Below, in pieces: positions 51,036 to 62,322 of a DNA stretch of 64,000 bases (position 1 is the stretch's first letter; each line of letters begins with the position of its first letter). A program made the position numbers and the translations under genes. The stretch lies in contig CM082581.2 of NCBI GenBank assembly GCA_040954595.2, positions 10,726,001-10,790,000 of the forward strand. Direction: 5' to 3'. The notes under the pieces were generated by a model. The model was not told the DNA's origin, searched no databases, and saw nothing but the letters and a program-made list of their open reading frames with translations. The stretch is from Balanoglossus misakiensis (lineage: Eukaryota > Hemichordata).

Positions 51036-53069
51036 TTATGACGAACTGGGTGGTCGATATTTTTCCCAATGTTTATGACTTAGATTACTGAAGTCGTCCA
51101 ATGAAGCGATGTTTTTCAGATACTTGGACAATTTCAGGAGTTCCTTGTCATGTTGGCGGTTGAGATGGGCTTCTCTGAATGGCCGTATCTGCAGAGGAAG
51201 ACACAAATTATCATTTATTTGCTACATTGCTATTACTAGCGAACTGCTGTGTGATATTGTACCAGTAGTTTAATCTGGCATGCTGATTTTTAAGTTTGTA
51301 ACTAGACTTTGGAATCACATCAGAGAGACAGACATAGTCCCTCAGTCCATTGAAAGTTGTCTTCAGTTTTGACTTACTCTGAGTCCGTTCTGTGGATTCA
51401 TCAGAAAATTCCTGCGGATGTCATCAAACATGATTGTTGTTTTGCTGTTGTATTCTTCAAACTTTCCCCAGATAACCCCAAGTGGTTTAGTCTGGAAATA
51501 GAAGTTTTGCATGAGAATGCCATGAAATTAATATTAAGGTTGACAAACATTAATAAAAGTATATTGTGCAAAGTTAACCATGTGAAGATTTCTGAATGAC
51601 ATCATAGGCCACTAGGGGTCAGGGTGCAAAGGTTAATTAATATATCCAAATATGTAAAGTTACCTCCACAACACCATACTTTTGAGTGAAGACTGTTATC
51701 ATGGCAGCACTGTCTAACATGAATGTCAACTTGTAGTTGGGATTTCCTGTCACACCTAACTCTTTCATCTTGGCTTCTATCCACTTCATACTTGTTGCAG
51801 CTGATAAAAAGTGGACATACATAATCAATAACTGCTTTACAGAAAGAGAAGGCAACAGGAGAGAAATTTAAAACAAAACAATAGTTACAATTTTAAATAC
51901 CTAAATCAAATTGCCCTTTGATCCAATTTATTTGCCGACTGTAAATCTAATTGTTATTCCAGGTACCACAGATGACACCTGGTTGAACCCTTTCACCACC
52001 ATGGTTCAGTCCAAACCCAATGTTTTCTATGGTAAGGTTGGACCTCTATAGCGGGAACTGGGGGTGAAAGGGTTAACACTCAAGGGCATAGATACTCACA
52101 CCAGATGACAATATCATAGTCTTCATATGCAGATGCCAGAAAGTCATGTAAATATGGCCTCATCAATTCAACTCCAGTTTCAGCACAAGACCTATGATCT
52201 TTAGAAGAAGAAAAAAAATAATTAAATATATTACATGAGTAGGTTAAACTATAAATTGACAGAAAATTGAATATGAGTGGACAAACACACTGCCGACAAA
52301 GTACTACTTACCAAAGAAAGTATAATCAACATCTAACACCAACAGTTTCTTCCCAGGTCTTGGTGGACTCAAAATCTTGACTTCGTAATCTTTGACTCTC
52401 CGAGCTATTTTTTGTAGATTTTCTTCTCTATGAACCACAATAGATACAGCAGACGAGGAAATGATACATGTAATATAGAAGCGTGTGTGCCTTACATAGA
52501 CTTTCATAAGAGAGAACGTTTTTGAGGGATCTTGTTGCAATGACATTGTGAGCTCCCTTTTCTCTGCTATGTGATAACATTCGCTTAATTAAATCCTAGT
52601 GATAAACAAACAAACAGACATTTACCTATTTTCCACTAGAACCACTTCTTCCTCAATATCAAAATCATCAACAACTTCTCCGATGTCTGGAGGGGGTTCC
52701 GCAACCGACTGAATAGTTTCTTCTCTAGTTCCCATCATCATGATTTTGTTTTTAGCTTTTAATTTTAACGCTGATAATTGCACATCGTCTGTTGGTGGTT
52801 TACCTGAAATGCAAGCACGTCCATGTAGACTGATGAGTTCCAATCCAGGTGCAAGAAAAATAAATGCGCATCCTCACCTGCATATGAATGCACCATGATT
52901 TCTACTTACCATTATGCTTTAATCCTAAAAGCTTTTGCCGCTCTGGCAAGACGCCCGTCTGGGATTTTATCGCATCTTTCAGTTCTCCAACAGTGTTTTC
53001 CGGACTCAGGTCAGACACTGTATATTCTTGACCACTCCATTTGACAACAATCGTTATGGGGGCCGCCAT
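51036..53069 (-). CDS. UBLCP1: Ubiquitin-like domain-containing CTD phosphatase 1
   Basis: Seven minus-strand exons: 53069-52910, 52803-52626, 52427-52312, 52198-52100, 51800-51664, 51491-51378 and 51188-51036. They give 318 aa, the same length as human UBLCP1. The N-terminal ubiquitin-like domain spans about residues 5-82 ([34 protein letters not shown]). The FCP1/HAD phosphatase domain follows, with the DxDxT signature LDVDYT at Asp145 and Asp147. Downstream are [53 protein letters not shown] and IRPF. In animals this nuclear enzyme binds the proteasome through its ubiquitin-like domain and dephosphorylates the 19S regulatory particle. Exon 4 ends with TGGT before GTGAGT, so a Ser codon is split across the junction, as the family requires. 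It is divergent from the clarin gene, with 894 bp between the start codons. Confidence 0.96.
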
Positions 53070-53963
53070 GATGTATGTGGTGCCCTCAACTTTACTTTTG
53101 GCCAGAAATCACATCTTTCGTTTGAATCCGTATCGATGATCTTGTCGCCCCGTCCTTGAGACATTCTATCTAGTCATTGAGCCGGGCATGACGTGAAAGT
53201 ATTACAATTTCTTGATCGCCTTTAAATTCTGAGAGCGAAAATGTGTTTCCAGTTTAGGTTTAATCATGAGATGGCGCCGCGTCGCGTAACGCGTCTGGAT
53301 TATTTTTAGGATTTTGAATATGAATCCGAAACTGGCTTTGAAATGAAGTCACCGTTCCCCATCCCCGGCCGGGCCACCACCTGTTGGAGTGAAATCCTTT
53401 CTATTATATACATAATATTTATTAAATTTGGGGTGGGGTGTTTCACCACCAAAGTTACCTGATCCGTTTTCAGGATATGCAGAAATGCCCAATTTTAATT
53501 CGTAGGCAAAATAAATGATAATCCACTATTTTACTAATTGAGTATAATTGTAGTCCTGAATTTGACTTCGTATCTGGTCAAAGGTCAATCAATAGTAGCC
53601 GCAGCCAGCACTGTACGTACTAGTTGCGAGATCGCTATCAGCCGACACCGGGAACAGTTTCCATAGACCGAATACTCTCTACAAAAGCCGATCCTTTATC
53701 TGATGACCAACACCGTGTTTTCCAGACTCACGATAACTTTTAGAGGGACGATCTGGCGTGTTAGTCACCGACTTCACCAATTTTGAGGCATATAAACTGG
53801 GACCCGCCCATTACAGGCGCGCAGAACGAGTGATAAGGATAAGACCAGAGTCAACTTTGAGCATTCATCGGGCCTGCGTTTGAAGCCTATACGTTGATCC
53901 TCGTCTCCATCCGATCGGTAACACCGTAGACATTTGATTCGCGCGACGGGAACCTCAGAAAAC
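53070..53963. promoter_or_regulatory. Divergent intergenic region between UBLCP1 and clarin
   Basis: The two genes start in opposite directions from this 894-bp region, which must hold both promoters. A CpG-rich core (GGCGCCGCGTCGCGTAACGCG) lies near 53,272-53,292. No TATA box was identified, and a shared bidirectional promoter is inference only. Confidence 0.45.
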
Positions 53964-55761
53964 ATGCTACCACTACGGAAAGGCTTCTGTTTTCTGGTTG
54001 CAGTAGTCGCTCTAACAGGCACGGCTTTGGTGATTACCAGCACGGCGACGATGCACTGGGTTTGGTCGCATGTGTACAGGAACACGTCGACGAACCCAGA
54101 TGATTATGGAAACAACCCACATCTTGAATACCCACAAGACAGGGGCACTTTACTTGGAACACTGTATGTTGGACTGTTCGAAGGAGTTTCATATTTGAAT
54201 TGGGGTGGCGGCGGAAGAAGAGTATATTCAGACAGTAAGTCATCAATGGTGAAGGATTCAAATCGCTAGGCAACGGTTGCCAAGGAAATTTTTGAAATAA
54301 ATGACCTTATTTTAATTAAACATTTCAACTTTCGTGGTCAGCACCAAATTTCTTAATTTCAAAATTAATTAGAGTCAAGAGGTTTTAAAAATCTTTGAAA
54401 AAACAGTAGGTCATACGTAATTCTGGGTGTCCTGAATGTGATATCATATTAACATACAATACTGGAATCCACTTTAGTTCAAAATCAATATTTTGCATTT
54501 CTGCCAATTGATTGGAAAGGTTTGAAAATATGTAACTTCCATTTGACAGGTGCCAACAACTCGGTTAATGCCACTGGCCATTACCCACATCGCTGTGTGG
54601 TATCTTATCACAAAAAAGCTTTTTATATCAGATTAGGCAGCTATATGTACTGTTACAAAATGGCCAACCTCTAAGAATTTTGAACACCCACTTGTTTGCA
54701 TTTCAACTGCCATTCTTGAGTGATTTTCAGGTTCATATTCTGTAATGATAGTGCAGGAGGTCGTGCACTACAAAATTATTAAAATTATTTGTAGTTTAGT
54801 TGATCAATGTGAGCTCAATGCAAATTGTGACGTTGGTACCTGTACATGTACTTACATAATGGGACAATGATAAACTTTGTTGGACTGTTAGAATCAGAGA
54901 TACTAGTATAACCAAAGAAATTTACTGTTTAATATTTGACAGTTCATGCCTTATATCATTTGAACTCGGTCTTTGCATTATTTTATTCAAATACACTGAT
55001 CACTTAGAGATGGTCTTCCAGGTCCATGTACATTATACCTATGTGGGTGTGATATTTACAGTCAAATATAAATGTTTATTATAAACACATTATCATTATA
55101 TCTGAAAATTACTTTTCTTTTTTCCAGCTTTCGTATTCATGCAAGGTGTGTTCAATGAAGGCGTGTGGATATCGGTCATTGCGTTCTGTTGTTTGAGTAT
55201 GATCTTTGGAGCCATCACAGTTGTGTTTGCCTGCTACAACACAGTCGTAGTTCCTGTGAACATGGTTACTGGTGTGTTTGGTCTCTATATATGGACTGGA
55301 ATAGCAGGTATGTCCTTGATTAGAATTAATGTACCTCCTCCACCCCCCACCCATCTGTACAACTAAACTTGCAAAGGAAAACCTTTAAGGGTAATATTGA
55401 ATCATAGATTATACTGACTTGTCTTTGCTCATTTCTGGCACTCACATTCACATTTCCTCTCCCTCTCTCTTTTTTAGCCCTGTGTACTGGAACAGCAATG
55501 GTACTCTTCATCATAGAATACTACGTTAATCTGGTTGATGGCATTGTGAACGATTACCTGTACGGGGAATTGTGGCGAACACAATGGGTTCATTTCGACT
55601 ACTCTTTCTGGTTGGTGGTTGCCGCATTCTGTCTGTTCACCGGCAATGTGATATTTGTGAAACTGGCTTCGCTCGGTCAGGATGAAGATATAAGCTTTCC
55701 CGTGACCGCAGGACAAGAGACTGGAAAAGGATGCGATGTAGGAATGGTTCTCATGTACTGA
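53964..55761 (+). CDS. Clarin family tetraspan membrane protein, copy 1
   Basis: Three exons: 53964-54234, 55128-55307 and 55478-55761, phases 1 and 1, giving 244 aa (human clarin-1 is 232). The first helix follows LRKGFCFLVAVVALTG. An extracellular loop with YRNTST and GTLYVGLFEGV matches the GLFHG/GLFRG element of clarins. Exon 2 carries the second helix and the start of the third (VNMVTGVFGLYIWTGIA, matching the GPLGLYLW-type motif). Exon 3 carries the rest of the third helix and a fourth (YSFWLVVAAFCLFTGNVIFV). Clarins are four-helix proteins of sensory hair cells and other tissues; human CLRN1 is mutated in Usher syndrome type 3. I started at 53,964 because it directly precedes the first helix; an in-frame non-ATG extension upstream is not used. 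The relation to a particular vertebrate clarin is not resolved. Confidence 0.85.
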
Positions 55762-58700
55762 GTACATGTATTTTCAAAATCACAATCATTTATTTTCGAT
55801 ATGAATCACCTGTATATATGTTGCCGATCCAGCTACTTTCGTTAGTATTTTGGCAACCCAGGTGAGTGATAAAAATATACATGTATGTACCCGAATTACA
55901 AGAATGGCAGATTTAAACATCATACAAATATGGACAAAAACACATGAAAAAAACCACATTATTTCAGATCCACACACCACTGTTTATAGTCGCGCACATA
56001 TTTGTAGATTTTTATTCTGTGTGATATGATCCCAGGGTGTATCTATAGATAAAATTGCAAGCAACACTTGACTACCAGTTTATTTTTGGCAAATCAGTAC
56101 GCTCTGTGTATCTTGATGTACAGGGAGAATAAAATCCAACATGTGTCCAAAACATGTGTTGCCAGTCAGTTTAATTAAGTCAGCTTCTATTCATGTTTGG
56201 ATTAGGAAAAATCCTGTGTCAAAATATATCATGGAGTTTGGGATTCTATCTTCCTGTTCCCCATTTTTTGAAAATTCATTTGAATGCAGGTCTTGCCGAT
56301 TATGTACAACTCAAATGTCAGGTGAAATTGTATTTTTATACTGAGAGGATGTATACTTGCATTGGTTACTGCCCCACCCCCACCCCAAAAATAAGTGCAA
56401 CCTGAATTAGTATGTATTTCTAGGGTGGCAATAATGTATTCTGATTAAACAGTACTGAAGCCATGATGTGTATTGTCCGTTAGCTTGTAAACGGATTTCA
56501 GAAAAGTTTGATTGGCATTAGGTTTTAAAAAGTAACAACTTTGTTCTGTATGCAGTTTGTAAGCCAACTTCGGGAAATAAGATTAACAAGCGAAAGTGTG
56601 AAGTCAATTATTGTGAAAGTAACTCAGTCAAGCTCCCCTCTATAATCACAACTCGCCCAAATTCACATGTACATGTATTTGTAACAAACCTATATACGTA
56701 ACAATGGCAATTTATATTTCAGTTTATGTAACATGTCGATTTATATGCCGGTATGTTATTTCCATACATATTTTTTTCAGAAATTTTTCATTTAATTCCA
56801 AGTTGGTCATTCAGCATTATGTTTCACCAGGGTAAAAATATTTTGATATATCAATGAAATATCATCTTCGTGATTTGTCAAGTTTCATTAATCAGAGGTT
56901 TTTCATGCAACTCACCAGCTGTTCTATGTAGCTTAGTTATTTCCTTATTAATGTCAAACCACAATTTTTAAAAAGACAAAACAGTGAAAAGAAGAGAATC
57001 CAGGGATTTTTTTTTTAATTTGCCAGTATTTGTAGTGTCATTATTTATTTTTTAGGTTTCTTTTGGGGGTACAGTATAGAGCCTCAGGTTGGCATATTCT
57101 ACAGTATATTTGACTATAATGCATTCAATGTTTAATGCAGTAAGATTTGATATGTATATTTTATTGTTATGATGGATATGGGGTGGGGGGGGGGGAGTCT
57201 TTTTAAATAAAAAATTGTGCGTGGTACAAAGACAGCAATACCTTCTCAAGTTTTCACAATATTGCAATGTAGAATCATTGTAAATCATTCTTTACTCAGT
57301 TTACTCAATATAATAATGTTAATAATGCACAGTACTTAATGATTTCTATCAAGTTATTTTTAGTACAAATCATGTAATTTGGACTTGTATCATTTATTTG
57401 TTTTACCAGAGATCACTGTTATATATAGCACAATAGGAAAATCATGTGATTTCTATCAAGTTATTTTTAGTACAAATCATGTAATTTGGACTTGTATCTT
57501 TTATTTGTTTTACCAGAGATCACTGTTATATACAGCACAATAGGAAAATCATGTGATTTCTATCAAGTTATTTTTAGTACAAATCATGTAATTTGGACTT
57601 GTATCTTTTATTTGTTTTACCAGAGATCACTGTTATATATAGCACAATAGGAAAATCATGTGATTTTAAAAATAGAGCAATATAGACTTTAAAATTTTTT
57701 ATGAAATTGTCCAGATTGTATAGCTATTTTATCTTTCAGAAAAACAAATTAATAAAAAAAGGTGAAATTCACCTGTGAAAATGTGTTTTACTTTTTATGT
57801 ACTTCCGTGTGAGATATGGAATTTAGAAAATTCAGTTATTGTCACCACCAAGCCATATCCTAATTCACATTACAAGTGGTACGTCTGTAAGATTTGTCAA
57901 AAGAGAATATTGGAAAACACGAACCAGGGTGTCGCAAGGTATTGTCGCATGGGGGCGCTCTAATTTATAATTCGTTTCAACAGGTGGCCATCCCTATCCC
58001 TTTTTAGCCAAAACGTGCGGGCCAACCGAAAAAAAAAACACAGGAAAGAAACATTTATATAAACTCTGATATCTCTGTCTGCAATTTAAACTCACCATCG
58101 TTCCCAGATTTTTCTTTCCGTACTATATGTGGCCCAAAATATCAAGAACAGGTTTTGTAACTTTCAAAATGATAATACATTTATACACTCACCATGAGGT
58201 TAAACCCAGGTCCATCTAGTTGTGCCGTTCTGCCGTTTTTACGCACCCTTTCATAAATAGCTGCTTGTTCTGCCGGCGACTTTTATACGATTCCGGTAAT
58301 CTACTCAAGTCACAGAATTTCCTTCCGAAGTCTCGCACGTCAACAAATCACTGACACTCATCTCCCAGATACACAGCAAAACAGGGTGACCTCCATTACA
58401 ATTTTCGATACAGGCCTCGTGTTCTTCCAAGACAAGACTAATTTGCATCGTTATGTAAATTTGGTTTTACGTTTTTTGTGTTTATGTCCATGTGCACGCC
58501 TGTACCTATAATATGCAAATGAATATAACTGGCAAATACACCTGTCATCAACATTACTCAATATTCAAATGAATGCTGTACTTCTAACGCCAGGTATAGA
58601 CAGCCAGGCCTAACACAAATTTGTGGGTCATTTATGGAACTAATTTCTAGGTTCTTTACATCCTCGGGTTTTTTTTTATTATAAATAAATCACCAAACTG

Positions 58701-59034
58701 TTTGACATGTGTGTCAACATGAACGGAAAGAGAGGAATGGGCCAATTTACCACCAAACTAGAGCAGATCCGCGTATTACTGGGTCACGTCCTCGAAGCCA
58801 GCACATAAAAAATAACAGCATGATATATCTGTTATATTTAGTAGGGTGGTGCAGGGCAGATATTTTTAACTTAATTTATTCATCGTAGTTTGGGTTCACA
58901 TCGTTTGTCCAGGGTTAGTCCACATCATCATCATCGTCAATAACAGGAACACAAATGTCGCAGTTTCGGGATAGACTCCGATTCAATCGACCAACGCCCA
59001 TGTTTGGCGATCCGTTTTGATCTTGGAATCCACG
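55762..59034. other. Intergenic region between the two clarin genes
   Basis: A candidate poly(A) signal for clarin copy 1 is AATAAA at 56,128-56,133. The region is A/T-rich, has a G run near 57,181-57,195 and the triplicated 107-bp repeat at 57,340-57,660. No coding exon was seen. Just before clarin copy 2 there is a five-codon upstream frame starting at 59,000. Confidence 0.45.
57340..57660. repeat. 107-bp tandem repeat, three copies
   Basis: Units begin at TGATTTCTATCAAG at 57,340, 57,447 and 57,554. They are nearly identical (single changes such as CATTTATTTG/CTTTTATTTG and TATATATAGC/TATATACAGC). A fourth copy starts with TGATTT at 57,661 and diverges at once. High identity implies recent expansion. 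Confidence 0.95.
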
Positions 59035-60391
59035 ATGAGCTCAGTTAGTCCTGCGAAGCATAGGGTTGTTTATTTTTTGTCTGCAAATCTCTGTTTATTC
59101 GGGTTGCTGCTGTACGCTGGCAGCTTGGCCACCGAGCATCTAATTCAGGGATACGTTTGGAGGAATACGACTTCTACAACTGCGTACATTGGCCGGTATC
59201 CAGACAGTACTAAAAGCTGCGACCGGGGAGCTTTCTTGGGAACCGTCCATTTCGGCCACTTCTATGGCAAAAAGTGCTTGAATTATGGACTTGGCGTGAG
59301 GATCCGCGAACTAGACAGTGAGAAACACTCTTACCTTTTTCTGATTTACATGAAAATTTTAAAATTATGGAATACTAAGCGTATATATTAATTGTATTCT
59401 ATTAGGCCTGTGCATATAAGTTGCAGGACGTCGACAGCTCAGTTTGATTGACCTGGCCATTGGTTGCAAAAACTATTCTTTGCAAAACAATTCAGCGTTT
59501 GACAGTTCATCCTGGACGTTTGGGCCCACAATATTACGTAAACCATGCACCGCAACAGCTGTGTGACCGGGCATATACATTAATAGCATCACATGGTGCT
59601 TATTGAGTTTCAAAATGGATCACCAGACGAACATGGTGATTGATGCAACAGGACGATTAGAAAGGTGTCGTTTATACATGTATTAAATTTCTAGTAAACC
59701 AATCATCTTATTTCTTATACTTTCTCACCACTTTCAGCTCAAGATTTGTACACGGACATTTACCACTACCGGTTCTGGGTGTTGATGTCCATGCTTGGTT
59801 GCCTGGCAATGGTCACAGCCCTCGCATCCATCGTAGTCAGTCTGTGCATGATGTCTACAGAACCTGGTCGGGGAATGAGCAACTGCGGTGGCAAAGCACA
59901 TCTGATATTGGGCTGTTTACTACGTAAGTGATTCCAGAGATTTTTTAGAAATGTTCTGAGTGGGTTTTGAAGCCCACTTATTCGACTGCAGAACACTAGA
60001 AATAAAACCTTTGGATTAACAATGATTAATGCAAATTCTTATCGATTCTTTTCCATCAATTTCAGCCATTGAGATGATTGGATTGATAGCCATTATCGTG
60101 TATCAGCTCCGCTATCATTTCTCAGCCGGCCTGCTCAAATCCGAAGATGCCGCCGCCCGCTGGACGACAGAACGCGTCTTCCCCGATTACAGTTTCCTGT
60201 TGGTCTTTCTGAGCTGGCTGATGTTCCTCTTCAACTTTCTCCTTCTCATGCTGTCGCACTGCGACCAGTTTTGCAAGGAGAAACAGCGACAGAGCAGGAT
60301 AATGCGCCGAAGAAGCAGCAGTCGAGGCCAACTGCGCTCGTTCACCAAGGAATGTCTCAGAAATGACGAAGTATCCGTGGAATCATTCTGA
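59035..60391 (+). CDS. Clarin family tetraspan membrane protein, copy 2
   Basis: Three exons: 59035-59317, 59738-59923 and 60066-60391, with the same phases (1, 1) as copy 1, giving 264 aa. The first helix is FLSANLCLFGLLLYAGSLA, followed by VWRNTTST, then GTVHFGHFYGKKCLNYGLGVR. The last part resembles the G-x3-R-x-CGLGxR element of vertebrate clarins more closely than copy 1 does. Exon 2 encodes FWVLMSMLGCLAMV and a GGKAHLILGCLL segment; exon 3 encodes the third-helix end and a fourth helix (YSFLLVFLSWLMFLFNFLLL). The cytoplasmic tail is longer than usual and very basic (KEKQRQSRIMRRRSSSRGQ). AATAAA at 60,599-60,604 is a likely poly(A) signal. Copies 1 and 2 are probably an old tandem duplicate, because phases agree but identity is low. 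Confidence 0.82.
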
Positions 60392-60598
60392 CCAAAAGGA
60401 ACAAGCTGAAATATCCATGTGAACTTTCTGATAAAAATCATGCTTTCTTCCAAAGTCCATTCATCTTGGGTTTGTAACTTTTGCAAAAACAATCATAAAC
60501 CACGTACCACGAACATTATGTGTAACATGGCGTTTTTAATGCATACATGAATCAAACTGCACAATTTCACGATATCAAGCGAATCCAGAAATTTACAT

Positions 60599-60604
60599 AA
60601 TAAA
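60599..60604 (+). terminator. Candidate poly(A) signal of clarin copy 2
   Basis: AATAAA 208 bases after the stop codon. Confidence 0.5.
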
Positions 60605-61191
60605 GTAACCCAAAAGAGTTTTAATTTCCTATCCTAGTTGATGATCTCTCTAATCAATAGCATACGGTAGACATTATTTTGATAATTTTAAGGATACGAG
60701 TTTTCTTGTAAAATTGCAAGTTACAAGACTGGTAGCCTGAAAAAAAAACTCACAAAAATATATTTATGTATTGTAAGATACGACTGAATTGTGCAAGTCT
60801 TGAGTATTCTTGGAATTATTTACACATGTTGGAATTGGTCAAGTATAGATGTTGATATATTTACAGAAAAATGATATACGTTATTTCAGAATGCGAATTC
60901 TGTAGAACTTCAGAATGGTTTGTCCTGTTCCACAGAAAATATATAACAACGTGTTCCTTGCTCCAAAGTGCATGGGGCAAGGAACTATGGGCGGTTGTAA
61001 AGTGCGCCCTCAAGCATCAGACATTTCTGTCCTGTTTTGTGGGGTGGTTGACGTCAGGAGCACGGCAGACAAGAGTCCAGACTTCAACACACTATGAAAA
61101 TAACATTGTTTGAATTAACCACAAGTCAATATTCCTAATATAAAACAGACAATTTTAGTGTACAGTTTATATTAAAAGATGAGATGGGCCC

Positions 61192-61233
61192 ATAGCTATA
61201 TCACTTGAGTGAAAACTCAAGTGATATAACTAT
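61192..61233. repeat. Near-perfect inverted repeat (hairpin)
   Basis: Arms TATATCACTTGAGT and ACTCAAGTGATATA at 61,197-61,210 and 61,215-61,228 pair perfectly around a four-base loop GAAA. After one C/A mismatch, four more pairs (ATAG with CTAT) extend the stem to 18 of 19 positions. Confidence 0.92.
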
Positions 61234-62322
61234 CCGATTTGACAGCATAAAGATCAAAAGTTTTGACGAATAACAACCATGGTCCACAGGGTTTATGTGC
61301 ATATTAAAAACAGCCCAAAAGAGCAGATTACAAACTGAATTGTGATTAACTGGAAATATCGGTAAAACAACAGAAATGATGATCAGTTGTTTACACAAAT
61401 ACACTGAATAATATTTTAGGTACATGTATATGGTTATGCATGTGAAAGGAGGAAAATAACTTTACTAAAATCTGATTGCACTAAACGAAAAAACACCAAC
61501 CAATCAAAAGTCACTTTTCTTATGGAGTGTAATATACATATTTTAGTATTTAAATTATTAAGAACTTTACAAGTCTAATAAAAGCAATTTCGAGCTAAAG
61601 TAACATACACACAAAAAAGTACAGACCCGGCAAAAAACTTTCATGATGGGAAAAACACTGATGTAATCTGATCGTTCTGTACAGCTGCTAACAGGGTATT
61701 ACCGATAAAAAGTTAAGGAGAGGTCTGTCATTGATGAAGAAATTCACTCAAAACACTTGAAGAGGACAGGAACAAAATAGAGCAAAAAAAAAATATCATA
61801 TAAAATGGGAAAAACTTTGACATCGCACGCAATCCTCATATTCCACAACAGATTTCTGACAAAAAGTTACAAAAACAGCATTTTGCAGAAAGCGGTCCAC
61901 TCACTACGATACAAAACTTAATTTCAATGAGAACTCATATTAGTTTCACACAAATAAATAAGCATAAACCAGCTATCATACGCTTTCACCTGAGGACCAA
62001 TTTTAATTTGATTCCATGAAACGGAATAATTACTCTATGCTAATTAAGAAAAAAACATAATTACCCATATACACAAGTTATAAATATTGCCATAATTGTA
62101 CGTATATTTTTTCTTCTTCAAAAATCAACCCACGTTACCTACAGGGGGAGGGTGACGTGAAAAAAAATCACCAACTTTGTTTTTCCGTCATTCTTTTTTT
62201 TTATATAAAAAAACATCTGTACAGATAAGTTTACTTGTTCAATCCTCATAGAGACTGAATCATATTGCACTAACACTGGAGATTTGATTGCGTTTAAGAG
62301 ACTGTTTCTGAATATGTCCGTG

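Larger units (their letters stand above)
60392..62322. other. Convergent 3' region between clarin copy 2 and CDC25
   Basis: It should contain the 3' untranslated regions of both genes. Features seen: AATAAA at 60,599-60,604 (plus strand) and the hairpin at 61,192-61,233. No coding exon was seen. Confidence 0.45.
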
